Below, in pieces: positions 1 to 7,705 of a stretch of DNA of 64,000 nucleotides. Positions within the stretch are counted from its first letter, which is position 1. Each line of letters begins with the position of its first letter. The notes under the pieces are model-generated. The model saw nothing but the letters and a program-made list of their open reading frames with translations. It searched no databases and was not told the origin of the DNA. A program made the position numbers and the translations under genes. This DNA comes from Streptomyces sp. MMG1121 (GTDB taxonomy: Bacteria; Actinomycetota; Actinomycetes; Streptomycetales; Streptomycetaceae): contig NZ_LGDV01000251.1 of assembly GCF_001280015.1 (NCBI RefSeq), forward strand, positions 310,001 to 374,000, given 5' to 3'.

Positions 1-2
1 CA

Positions 3-329
3 CCGGCCCGCGCCGGGATGCGCGAGGTCGCCGAGGAGACCGGGATAGAGCTGCGGGAGGTGCCCCGGCTGCTGGTCGTGGACTGGGAGCGGCCCGCGCC
101 GCCCGGCTTCGGCGGGCTGCGGCTGCTGTTCGACGGCGGCCGGCTCGAGCCCGGCGTGGCGTCCCGGGTGCTGCTGCCGGGCCCGGAGCTGCGCGGCTGG
201 CGCTTCGCCAGCGAGCAGGAGGCCGCCGGAATGCTCCCACCGGTCCGCTACGAGCGACTGCGCTGGGCGCTGCGGGCCCGGGAGCGGGGGACCGCGCTGT
301 ATCTGGAGGCGGGGGTGCCGGTCGGCTGA
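3..329 (+). CDS. NUDIX hydrolase, C-terminal part (cut by left window edge)
   Basis: The frame is open from the first base and ends at 329, so only the last 108 residues are visible. The visible part opens with the second half of a NUDIX box (REVAEETGI), where the two adjacent glutamates would bind the divalent metal that helps split a nucleoside-diphosphate-linked substrate. The first half of the box and the N-terminus lie outside the window, so the substrate cannot be guessed. The ATG at 18 is inside the NUDIX box and is not the real start. The tail is rich in Arg, Leu and Ala and has no further recognisable domain. Confidence 0.75.
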   Translation, partial: PARAGMREVAEETGIELREVPRLLVVDWERPAPPGFGGLRLLFDGGRLEPGVASRVLLPGPELRGWRFASEQEAAGMLPPVRYERLRWALRARERGTALYLEAGVPVG

Positions 330-371
330 CCTGCCGGTGCCGGTGCCGGTGCCGACGAGGGCGGGTCGACT

Positions 372-618
372 GACCGCGCCGCGCGCCTGCGGTGTCTCGG
401 GGGGAGGCCGTCGCTGGGCTTGGTGGGGGATCGCGTGGTGGCTGTCGGTGCCCTGGGGCTCGTGTGCTGTGTGGTGGGGGGTGTCCTTCGTGTCGGCGCG
501 GTCGTGGAGGGCGGGGTGGCGGGACCGCGCCGCGCGCCTGCGGTGTCTCGGGGGGAGGCCGTCGCTGGGCTTGGTGGGGGACCGTGTCGTGGCTGTCGGT
601 GCCCTGGGGCTCGTGTGC
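372..618. repeat. Pair of 96-bp direct repeats in a non-coding stretch
   Basis: Positions 372-467 and 523-618 are the same 96-bp sequence with about three mismatches, 151 bp apart. Both start GACCGCGCCGCGCGCCTGCG and end in CGTGTGC. They fill most of the 405-bp space between the NUDIX stop and the IS element. Several overlapping frames are open here only because stop codons are scarce at this GC content; none has a ribosome-binding site or a recognisable product, so I call no gene in 330-734. Confidence 0.85.
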
Positions 619-734
619 CGTGTGCCCGAGAGCGTCCTCCACGTCGCCCCGGTCGCGGGGGCGGGGTGCCGGTTGGCTGATCCGTCGGCGGGGTGCGGGG
701 CGACGGGAGCACGTGGGTCGCCCCCGGAGCGCTA

Positions 735-1836
735 GGGCCTGTTTTGAATTCAGATCATGAATAGCGGTTCGGGCTCGTCGGCTGCCTGGCGACTGGTAGA
801 AGGGGTCCATGACTCGTGGCGATCTGACGGACAGTGAGTGGGAGCTGGTCGAGCCGTTCCTGCCGATGGCGGCGACGGGGCCGATCCCGGACCTGCGGCG
901 GCAGTTCGACGCGATGATGTGGCGGTTTCGGGTGGGGAGTCCCTGGCGGGATGTCCCTGAGCGGTACGGCAACTGGCCGACGATCTACGGCCAGTTCGGC
1001 TCCTGGGCGCGCAAGGGCGTCTTCCAGGCGCTGATGGAGGGGATGATCGCCGAGGCCGCCGCGCGCGGGCAGGTCGACTTGTCGCTGGTCAGTGTGGATT
1101 CCACCGTTTCCCGTGCGCATCATCACGCGGCCGGGATGGTCGTGGACGCCGAGTTGCTGGAAGAGTTGGAGAAGGCCGTCGGGGAGGAAAAGGGGCTGCA
1201 GCGAAGGGACAAACCGGGGCAGTAGCTGACCGGAGTGCGGTCGCTGACGGTGCGGAGGACGCCGAGCGGGAGGACAGGCGTCGGCTGCACCGCCGCCGTC
1301 GGGCAAGGCTGAAGGCGGCCGCCTTGGGGCGTTCGCGCGGTGGCCTGACCACGAAGACCCATCTGGCCGCCGAGCGGCGCTGCCGGCCGTTGTCCTTCGT
1401 GGTCGCCCCGGGCCAGGGCGCGGACAACCCGCAGTTCATCCCGGTCATGGACAAGGTCAAGGTGCGGGGTCCGATCGGCCGGCCACGCACCCGCCCCGAC
1501 GCGGTGGCCGCCGACAAGGCCTACTCCGCCCGCGCATCCCGGGCCTACCTGCGCCACCGGCGGATCAAGGCGGTGATCCCGGAGAAGGACGACCAGGCCG
1601 CCAACCGGAAGAAGCGGGGCAGCAGTGGCGGGCGGCCCGTCGGTCACGACGCCGATCTGTACCCGCGATCGCAACACCGTCGAGCGTGCCATCAACAAGA
1701 TCAAGGACTGGCGGGGCCTCGCCACGCGCTACGACATGACGCCCACCAGCTTCGAAGCAGGTCTCCATCTGCGCGGATCCGTCATCTGGCTCCGCAGCCT
1801 GAAACCGGCATCATGATCTGAATTCAGGGCAGACCC
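735..1836 (+). mobile_element. IS5-family insertion sequence, complete but with a damaged transposase
   Basis: The element is about 1.1 kb. Its ends are imperfect inverted repeats of about 26 bp, 735-760 and 1811-1836, both containing TGAATTCAGATCATGA in the inward orientation. The flanks read CTA before the left end and TAG after the right end, so the insertion is in a CTAG target, as is usual for parts of the IS5 family. Inside is one transposase in two overlapping frames. A second copy of the right 233 bp lies at 2463-2695. Confidence 0.88.
809..1816 (+). pseudogene. IS5-family DDE transposase (two frames, plus an inactivating 1-bp insertion)
   Basis: The first frame (809-1225) carries the N-terminal domain, beginning MTRGDLTDSEWELVEPFLP, and the first catalytic Asp in LVSVDSTVSRAH. 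The second frame carries LGRSRGGLTTKTHL, the second Asp in AVAADKAYS, and leads to the DDE glutamate in DRNTVERAINKIKDW. The step between the frames is -1 and a heptamer of the A-AAG-GGG type sits at 1190-1195, so it may be programmed frameshifting, known for some IS5 members. A further shift at 1662-1664 is different. CCC replaces the CC seen in the second IS copy near 2522, and throws the last 50 residues, including the catalytic Glu, out of frame. The element is therefore probably not autonomous. Confidence 0.85.
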
Positions 1837-2261
1837 TAGCGGAAGTCGGCCATGTCGATGGCCATGCCGCTGTCGGAGAACGCGGAGAACAAGGCGAAGG
1901 GGCCGTTGTTGCCGCCCTCGATGTTGCGTACACCGCTGTCGGAGCCGACCTGCTTGCCGGAGGAGTCAAAGACGGTGGCGACGTACGCCACGGGTGTTCC
2001 GGGGGTCCACGTGCCGGCTACCCGGTCGCACGGCACCGACACGGTCAGCTTGTTGGAGCTGAAAGACGAGCTGACGCCCTTCTTGATCCCCTCGCCGGTC
2101 GGGCTGTTGTCCCCGGCCTTGCCGTCGGCGCCGAGCACGACGGCTTGCGAGACCAGGACCTTGACGGTCAGCCCCGACACGTCCCGCAGCGGAAGACTCC
2201 CGGTCACCTCCAGCGTCTCGCCCTTGGATACGAACTGGAAGGGCAGGAAGCAGTCGGCCAT
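1836..2261 (-). CDS. Hypothetical protein, 141 aa, next to the IS element
   Basis: I do not recognise the family. The ATG at 2261 is preceded by a good ribosome-binding site (GAAGGAG about 6 bases upstream). The product is rich in Ser, Gly and Val, has alternating hydrophobic residues suggesting beta strands, and has no signal peptide or membrane segment. A segment near residues 80-110 (GTWTPGTPVAYVATVFDSSG) looks like an immunoglobulin-like or jelly-roll strand pattern. The TAG stop straddles the right end of the IS. Reconstructing the target before insertion leaves CGC-TAG-CGC, so the natural stop was kept. The gene lies between the full IS and the truncated IS copy. Confidence 0.6.
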   Translation of the reverse strand: MADCFLPFQFVSKGETLEVTGSLPLRDVSGLTVKVLVSQAVVLGADGKAGDNSPTGEGIKKGVSSSFSSNKLTVSVPCDRVAGTWTPGTPVAYVATVFDSSGKQVGSDSGVRNIEGGNNGPFALFSAFSDSGMAIDMADFR

Positions 2262-2462
2262 GAGGGTCTCCTTCGCATAGCCCGGCGCTGTCGCCGGATC
2301 ACGGCATCCCTACCCGGCTGCGGCGAGGATGCGGCGGTCATTCGCTCGAAGGGGTGAACCGTCTCGGTTTGCCGGACAGATCTTCCCCCAGTCCGAGACG
2401 CCACTGCGCACCCGCCGACCCGGCGCCTACCATCGCCCCGGCGCGACCACCCCACCCTCACT

Positions 2463-2695
2463 AACCGGAAGAAGCGGGACAGCAGTGGCGGCCGGCCCGT
2501 CGGTCACGACGCCGATCTGTACCGCGATCGCAACACCGTCGAGCGTGCCATCAACAAGATCAAGGACTGGCGGGGCCTCGCCACGCGCTACGACAAGACG
2601 CCCACCAGCTTCGAAGCAGGTCTCCATCTGCGCGGATCCGTCATCTGGCTCCGCAGCCTGAAACCGACATCAGGATCTGAATTCAGAACAGACCC
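2463..2695 (+). mobile_element. Truncated right end of the same IS5-family element
   Basis: This stretch is a near-identical copy of 1603-1836, starting AACCGGAAGAAGCGGG and ending in a right inverted repeat followed by TAG. It lacks the left 85 percent of the element. It encodes the transposase tail without the extra base present in the first copy: GATCTGTACCGCGATCGC reads straight into DRNTVERAINKIKDW. It is oriented like the complete copy, so the small gene at 1836-2261 is bracketed by two right ends, which is not the arrangement of a normal composite transposon. Confidence 0.88.
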
Positions 2696-2721
2696 TAGTG
2701 GCGGCCGGGGCCGGGCGCACC

Positions 2722-2766
2722 GCCGTCCGTCCGGGACGATCCCCCGCGTCGCCCCGGACGGACGGC
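2722..2766 (-). terminator. Strong hairpin after the metallo-hydrolase gene
   Basis: A perfect 14-bp stem (2722-2735 with 2753-2766, arm GCCGTCCGTCCGGG) with a 17-nt loop lies 17 bp past the stop of the minus-strand gene ending at 2783. There is no T-run, which is usual for terminators in this genus. Confidence 0.7.
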
Positions 2767-2782
2767 AGACGTGCCCCCGTGA

Positions 2783-3487
2783 TCAGGCCGCCGCGGCGGC
2801 CTCGCGCAGGGTCGCCGCCGCGCCCTTCAGCACCGGGTCACCGTGGCCGAAGCACGCCACGTCCGCGTCCAGTTCCGCCAACCGCCGCAAGGAGGTGAGG
2901 AGTTGGGCGCGGTCGAGGTTGAACACCCCGGGGATCACCGTCCCGTCGACCGGTGAGGCCGCCACCGTGTCGCCGGTGAACAGCACGCCCTCGGCGGGCA
3001 GGAACAGTGCGATGCTGCCGTCCGTGTGCCCCGGGACGTGGAGCACCCGGGCCCCGCCGCCGAAGCCGAGGACGTCACCGTCCGACACGCCGGTGATCGC
3101 GGCCGGCGGCACCGGCGTCCCCTCGGGCAGGTGCTTGACCGCCTCCTCGTGGATCGGCAGCTCCCAGTCCTCGAACCGGGGCGGCGGGCCGGGGAGTTCA
3201 CCACGGATGAACGGGGCCTCCAGGTGGTGCGCCAGCACCTCGGCACCGCTCAGCGCCGCGAACTCGCCCGCTCCGCCCACGTGATCCTCGTGGAAATGCG
3301 TCAGCACGATCCGTCGTACGTCCTCGGGCGCGCGGCCCAGCGACGTGATCGCGTCGGCGATCGTACGGCCGGCGCCCAGCACGCCCGCGTCGATGAGCGT
3401 CAGCCCGTCGTCGTCGCTCCAGAGGTAGGCCTGGCCGACGGGGAAGCGCAGCAGGTGCAGACGGGGCAGCAGTTCGATGAGCTCCAT
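2783..3487 (-). CDS. Metallo-beta-lactamase-fold hydrolase
   Basis: A 234-residue protein with the family signature THFHEDHVGG (HxHxDH) near residues 63-72, a later metal-ligand motif HVPGHTDGS, TGDTV near residue 170 and a final GHGDPV. These are the ligands of the two-zinc centre of the MBL fold. The length matches small cytosolic glyoxalase-II-like or lactonase-like members; the substrate cannot be told from sequence. It lies 72 bp downstream of the peptidase gene on the same strand and may be co-transcribed with it. A strong hairpin follows it. Confidence 0.88.
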   Translation of the reverse strand: MELIELLPRLHLLRFPVGQAYLWSDDDGLTLIDAGVLGAGRTIADAITSLGRAPEDVRRIVLTHFHEDHVGGAGEFAALSGAEVLAHHLEAPFIRGELPGPPPRFEDWELPIHEEAVKHLPEGTPVPPAAITGVSDGDVLGFGGGARVLHVPGHTDGSIALFLPAEGVLFTGDTVAASPVDGTVIPGVFNLDRAQLLTSLRRLAELDADVACFGHGDPVLKGAAATLREAAAAA

Positions 3488-3559
3488 GCACCGACCGTAG
3501 GCAGGGCCCCGCCCGGAGGCGAGGGCGCTCTGCCGTGAGCAGAAGGAGTGGGGCAGCGT

Positions 3560-4915
3560 CTAGCCCGCCGCGTAGTTGCGCAGGAACAGGGCCTCGGCGA
3601 CCGACATCCGCTCCAGTTCCTCGGGGGAGACGCTCTCGTCGACCGCGTGGATCTGGGCCTCCGGCTCACTCAGGCCGATCAGCAGGATCTCCGCCTGCGG
3701 GTACAGCCCGGCGAGGGTGTTGCACAGCGGGATGGAGCCGCCCTGACCGGCGTACTGCATCGTCTCGCCGGGGTAGGCCACGGCCATCGCGTCGGCCATC
3801 GCCTGGTAGGCGGAGCTGGAGGTGTCGGCGCGGAACGGCTGGCCCTGGCCGATCTGCTCGGTGCTGACCCGGGCGCCCCACGGGGTGTGCGCCTCGACGT
3901 GCGCCTGGAGCAGCTTGGTCGCCTCGGCGGCGTCCACGCCCGGCGGCACCCGCAGGCTGATCAGAGCACGGGCGGCGGACTGCACCGACGGGGTCGCGCC
4001 GACGACCGGCGGGCAGTCGATGCCGAGGACGGTGACCGCCGGGCGGGCCCAGAGACGGTCGGCGACCGAGCCGGCGCCGGTCAGCTCGACGCCGTCGAGT
4101 ACCCGGGCGTCGGAGCGGAACTGCTCCTCGGTGTACTCCAGGCCGTCCCACACCGCCGACGCGTCCAGACCGTCGACCGTGGTCGAGCCGTCCGCGGCGC
4201 GCAGCGAGTCCAGCACCCGGATGAGCGCGCCCAGCGCGTCCGGGGCGGCACCGCCGAACTGGCCCGAGTGCAGGTTGCCCGCCAGGGTGTCGATCTGCAC
4301 CCGTACCAGGGTCATACCGCGCAGGATGGTGGTCACGGTCGGCAGGCCGACGCGGAAGTTGCCCGCGTCGCCGATCACGACGGTGTCCGCCGTGAGTAGC
4401 TCGGGGTGCTGTTCGGCGTACCGCTCCAGGCCGCCGGTGCCCTGCTCCTCCGAGCCCTCGACGATCACCTTCACGTTCACCGGCACACCGCCGTTCGCCT
4501 TCAGGGCGCGCAACGCGAGCAGGTGCATGAGGAAGCCGCCCTTGCAGTCGGCGCTCCCGCGGCCGTACCAGCGGCCGTCGCGTTCGGTCAGCTCGAACGC
4601 GGGAGTGGTCCAGGCGGCCTCGTCCAGCGGCGGCTGCACGTCGTAGTGGGCGTACAGCAGAACCGTTTTCGCACCCTCGGGGCCCGGCAGGTAGCCGTAG
4701 ACGGACTGGGTGCCGTCCGGGGTGTCCAGCAGGGCCACGTCGACGAAGCCCTCGGCGGTGAGGGCCTCGGCGATCCAGCGCGCGGCGGCCTCGCTCTCAC
4801 TCTTCGGGAACTGCGCGAAGTCCGCCACCGACTTGAAGGCGACCAGTTCGGCCAGCTCCGCCTTCGCCCGGGGCATGAGCGAGGCGACGGTCTCGGCGAC
4901 CGGATTCGACGACAT
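3560..4915 (-). CDS. M20-family dipeptidase/peptidase
   Basis: A 451-residue zinc peptidase of the ArgE/DapE/CPG2 class. Visible metal ligands and catalytic residues are YAHYDVQP (His and catalytic Asp), GRGSADCKGG (bridging Asp), GSEEQGTGG (catalytic and metal Glu pair), the Asp in VVIGDAG, and the late His in EAQIHAVDESV. The small dimerisation domain falls at about residues 195-340. It probably cleaves dipeptides or deacylates amino acids in the cytosol. I place the start at the ATG at 4915, because GAGGAGC lies at the right distance from it; the GTG at 4921 is too close to that site. The neighbouring plus-strand gene at 5047 is divergent. Confidence 0.88.
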   Translation of the reverse strand: MSSNPVAETVASLMPRAKAELAELVAFKSVADFAQFPKSESEAAARWIAEALTAEGFVDVALLDTPDGTQSVYGYLPGPEGAKTVLLYAHYDVQPPLDEAAWTTPAFELTERDGRWYGRGSADCKGGFLMHLLALRALKANGGVPVNVKVIVEGSEEQGTGGLERYAEQHPELLTADTVVIGDAGNFRVGLPTVTTILRGMTLVRVQIDTLAGNLHSGQFGGAAPDALGALIRVLDSLRAADGSTTVDGLDASAVWDGLEYTEEQFRSDARVLDGVELTGAGSVADRLWARPAVTVLGIDCPPVVGATPSVQSAARALISLRVPPGVDAAEATKLLQAHVEAHTPWGARVSTEQIGQGQPFRADTSSSAYQAMADAMAVAYPGETMQYAGQGGSIPLCNTLAGLYPQAEILLIGLSEPEAQIHAVDESVSPEELERMSVAEALFLRNYAAG

Positions 4916-5046
4916 GGGCACGCTCCTCGTGGGTGCGACGTTGAACGGGGTGAGTAACCCGATACTCCCACAGTGGCCTGCGACGACGGCCGCCGTAGGA
5001 TGCTGGGGACACTACGGCAGCGGCTTGATCGGAGCAGTAGACCATC

Positions 5047-6297
5047 GTGAGCGGCGAGAACTCTTCGGCGGACGGCGTTCAGCAGGTGTGGGACGTCGTC
5101 GTGGTGGGCGCGGGACCCGCGGGGGCCTCGGCCGCCTATGCGGCCGCGGTCGCGGGACGGCGCGTGCTGTTGCTGGAGAAAGCCGAGTTGCCCCGTTACA
5201 AAACGTGTGGCGGCGGCATCATCGGCCCCTCGCGTGACGCGCTGCCCCCCGGCTTCGACCTGCCCTTCCGGGACCGGGTGCACGCGGTCACCTTCTCCCT
5301 GGGCGGCCGCTTCACCCGCACCCGCCGTTCCAGGCAGATGCTGTTCGGCCTGGTCAACCGTCCCGAGTTCGACCAGCAGCTGGTCGAGCACGCCCAGAAG
5401 GCGGGCGCCGAGCTGCGTACGGGCGTCACGGTGCAGCGGGTGGAGCAGCACGGCTCGGCGGTCCCCGACCGGCGCACGGTCGCCGTCGTCCTCCAGGGCG
5501 GGGAGACGGTGCTGGCCCGCGCGGTCGTCGGTGCCGACGGCAGTGCCAGCCGCATAGGGGCCCATGTCGGCGTGAAGCTGGACCAGGTCGACCTCGGCCT
5601 GGAGGCGGAGATCCCGGTCCCGGAGCCGGTCGCCGAGGACTGGAAGGGACGGGTCCTGCTCGACTGGGGCCCGATGCCGGGCAGTTACGGCTGGGTGTTC
5701 CCCAAGGACGACACCCTGACGGTCGGCGTGATCTCCGCGCGCGGTGAAGGCGAGGCCACGAAGCGGTATTTGGAGGACTTCATCGCCCGGCTCGGCCTGG
5801 CCGGCTTCGAGCCCGCCCTCTCCTCCGGGCATCTGACCCGCTGCCGCGCCGACGACTCGCCGCTCTCCCGGGGGCGGGTGCTGGTCTGCGGTGACGCGGC
5901 CGGCCTGCTGGAGCCGTGGACCCGCGAGGGCATCTCCTTCGCGCTGCGCTCGGGCCGGCTCGCGGGGGAGTGGGCGGTGCGTATCGCCGAGGCGCACGAC
6001 GCGGTCGACGCACGCCGCCAGGCCCTGAACTACGCGTTCGCGATCAAGGCCGGGCTCGGCGTCGAGATGAGCGTCGGCAAGCGGCTGCTGACCGTGTTCG
6101 AGAAGCGTCCCGGCGTCTTCCACGCGGCCCTCACCGGCTTTCGGCCCGCCTGGCGGGCGTTCCGGGAGATCACGCAGGGCTCGACCTCGCTCGGTGAGCT
6201 GGTCCGCGCCCACCCGCTGGCCCAGCGCGCCCTGACCCGGCTCGACCGGGGGGAGGCCGTCCCGGCGGAGCAGACGGAGGAATCCGCCAGTTCGTGA
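5047..6297 (+). CDS. Geranylgeranyl reductase-family FAD oxidoreductase
   Basis: A 416-residue flavoprotein. The N-terminal Rossmann motif VVVVGAGPAGASAA near residues 17-30 binds the FAD ADP moiety, followed by LLLEKAELPRYKTCGGG, the hallmark of the geranylgeranyl/digeranylgeranyl reductase family. The second FAD motif, VLVCGDAAGLLEPWTREGI, is near residue 280. Family members saturate isoprenoid double bonds of chlorophyll, archaeal lipids or menaquinone. In an actinomycete a menaquinone or other polyprenyl substrate is the likeliest inference. The start is a GTG with GGAG about 12 bases upstream. Confidence 0.85.
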   Translation: MSGENSSADGVQQVWDVVVVGAGPAGASAAYAAAVAGRRVLLLEKAELPRYKTCGGGIIGPSRDALPPGFDLPFRDRVHAVTFSLGGRFTRTRRSRQMLFGLVNRPEFDQQLVEHAQKAGAELRTGVTVQRVEQHGSAVPDRRTVAVVLQGGETVLARAVVGADGSASRIGAHVGVKLDQVDLGLEAEIPVPEPVAEDWKGRVLLDWGPMPGSYGWVFPKDDTLTVGVISARGEGEATKRYLEDFIARLGLAGFEPALSSGHLTRCRADDSPLSRGRVLVCGDAAGLLEPWTREGISFALRSGRLAGEWAVRIAEAHDAVDARRQALNYAFAIKAGLGVEMSVGKRLLTVFEKRPGVFHAALTGFRPAWRAFREITQGSTSLGELVRAHPLAQRALTRLDRGEAVPAEQTEESASS

Positions 6298-6298
6298 G

Positions 6299-6343
6299 GG
6301 TTCAGCACGTGATGTTTCAGAACGTGATGGTTCAGTCCGTGAC
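6299..6343. repeat. Three tandem 15-bp repeats across a gene end
   Basis: 6299-6313, 6314-6328 and 6329-6343 are tandem copies of a 15-bp unit of the form GKTTCAGNMCGTGAY. The third copy contains the stop codon of the minus-strand gene ending at 6332. As the period is five codons, the other copies supply further in-frame TGA codons behind it. Confidence 0.85.
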
Positions 6344-6793
6344 GGAGATGCGGAAGACCGGGTGGTCGCCGGCGCAGGCGATGATCTCCTCGTCGGTGGA
6401 CTTGACGGTCACCCCGTCGAAGTACTGGTTGACCTCCCAGCCCCACTTCTCCAGGTAGGTCCGCAGGATCGGGAGCTTCTCGGCGTCGGGGAGCTCCACC
6501 GCGGTGAAGACGCGCGTCCTGCGGCCCACGCGCAGTTCACCGCCGCCGGCGACGCGCATGTTGCGCACCCACTGCGAGTGACCGCGCGCCGAGATCAGGT
6601 ACTGCCCGCCGTCGTAGGTGTGCGGGTTGACCGGGATGCGCTGCATCTGGCCGCTCTTGCGGCCCCGCACCGACATCTCGGCGCTGCCCATGAGGCTGAT
6701 TCCGTGCCGGGCGAGCCAGCCGATGACGCTGTTCAGCCGGACGTTCAGCGGGCTGCCCTTGAGGTAGTACGGCGCGGAAGAAGACGACGGCAT
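6332..6793 (-). CDS. F420-dependent nitroreductase-family (Ddn-like) protein
   Basis: A 153-residue protein of the deazaflavin-dependent nitroreductase/F420H2-dependent reductase family: a split beta-barrel with the conserved run VRGRKSGQMQRIPVN and YLISARGHSQWVRNMRVAGG. Family members use reduced F420 to reduce nitro, enone or quinone substrates. I choose the ATG at 6793, which has a purine-rich site (CTCGGGAG) before it and matches the usual family N-terminus; an open frame continues to 6892 but crosses the operator region. It diverges from a TetR gene at 6920, which is probably its regulator. Confidence 0.85.
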   Translation of the reverse strand: MPSSSSAPYYLKGSPLNVRLNSVIGWLARHGISLMGSAEMSVRGRKSGQMQRIPVNPHTYDGGQYLISARGHSQWVRNMRVAGGGELRVGRRTRVFTAVELPDAEKLPILRTYLEKWGWEVNQYFDGVTVKSTDEEIIACAGDHPVFRISVTD

Positions 6794-6812
6794 GGTGACT
6801 CCCGAGGTTTTG

Positions 6813-6899
6813 GAGAGCGGTGCTCTCGCTCGACTCCAGTGTGGGGTGGGTCGACGCGAGAAAGCAAGAGCACTGCTCTCTTTTGTGTGCACCGCTCTC
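6813..6899. promoter_or_regulatory. Triple operator for the TetR regulator
   Basis: The 126-bp divergent space holds the palindrome GAGAGC-GGT-GCTCTC at 6813-6827, a close copy AAGAGC-ACT-GCTCTC at 6866-6880, and a third half-conserved copy (CGAGAGCGGTGC on the minus strand) at 6889-6900. Repeated palindromes of this size between a TetR gene and its divergent partner are the usual sites for TetR autoregulation and target repression. Confidence 0.65.
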
Positions 6900-6919
6900 G
6901 TTCATGGCAGACTGCAGGC

Positions 6920-7606
6920 ATGAGCACCCCACAGGGCGCCCGGGCACGGGCGCGGATCGAGGTCACCGCCGCCATCAAGGAAGCGGCCCGCAGACAGCTG
7001 GCGCAGGAGGGCGCGGCGAAGCTCTCACTGCGGGCCGTCGCCCGTGAACTGGGCATGGTCTCGTCGGCTCTGTACCGCTACTTCCCGAGCCGCGACGAGC
7101 TGCTGACCGCCCTGATCATCGACGCCTACGACTCTCTCGGCGAGGCCGCGGAGCAGGCGCGCGACGCGGCCCGTGACGCCGGACCCGTGGTCCGCTGGAC
7201 GGCCGTGTGCGAGGCGGTGCGCGGCTGGGCACTCGCGCATCCGCACGAGTACGCCCTGATCTACGGGTCGCCCGTGCCCGGCTACTCCGCCCCCGAGACC
7301 ACCGTCCCCGCCGCCTCCCGGGTCGGCCTCGTCCTCATCGGCATCCTCCGCGCCGCCCACGAGGGACCCGGCCTCGCCGACCTGCCGCTGCCCGTGGCCC
7401 TGCGCCCCGAGGCCGAGCGCATCGCCGCCGACCTCGCCCCCGAGCTGCCCGTGGAGGTGGCCGCGGCGATGGTGGCGGCCTGGGCGCAGCTGTTCGGGCT
7501 GGTGGGCTTCGAGCTGTTCGGTCAGTTCAACAACGTGGTCGAGGACCGGGAGACCTTCTTCCGCCACGCGGCGACGGAACTGGCGCACGGGGTGGGGCTG
7601 CGGTAG
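6920..7606 (+). CDS. TetR-family transcriptional regulator
   Basis: A 228-residue regulator. The N-terminal helix-turn-helix is at about residues 30-57, with LSLRAVARELGMVSSALYRYFPSRDEL, the classic TetR recognition helix ending in YRYF. The rest is an alpha-helical ligand-binding and dimer domain, including the WHG-like segment AWAQLFGLVGFELFGQF near residue 195. It diverges from the F420-dependent reductase gene, with three operator-like palindromes in between, so it probably represses both and is released by a substrate of the reductase. The ATG at 6920 is the only sensible start. Confidence 0.88.
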   Translation: MSTPQGARARARIEVTAAIKEAARRQLAQEGAAKLSLRAVARELGMVSSALYRYFPSRDELLTALIIDAYDSLGEAAEQARDAARDAGPVVRWTAVCEAVRGWALAHPHEYALIYGSPVPGYSAPETTVPAASRVGLVLIGILRAAHEGPGLADLPLPVALRPEAERIAADLAPELPVEVAAAMVAAWAQLFGLVGFELFGQFNNVVEDRETFFRHAATELAHGVGLR

Positions 7607-7628
7607 GCCGCCGGGTCCGGACCGGGCC

Positions 7629-7646
7629 GTACTTCCCGGGGAGTAC
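7629..7646. promoter_or_regulatory. Palindromic site upstream of the two-component system
   Basis: GTACTTCCCGGGGAGTAC is an 18-bp palindrome with one mismatched pair, centred about 68 bp before the kinase start. A very similar site lies at 23972-23989 before the SHOCT-protein gene. It is a candidate binding site for the NarL-type response regulator encoded next door. Confidence 0.5.
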
Positions 7647-7705
7647 GCGTGATCACCTCGCCTGGCTGACGCCCCGCCGGGCCGGCGGCGTCTAGCGTGG
7701 CGGGC

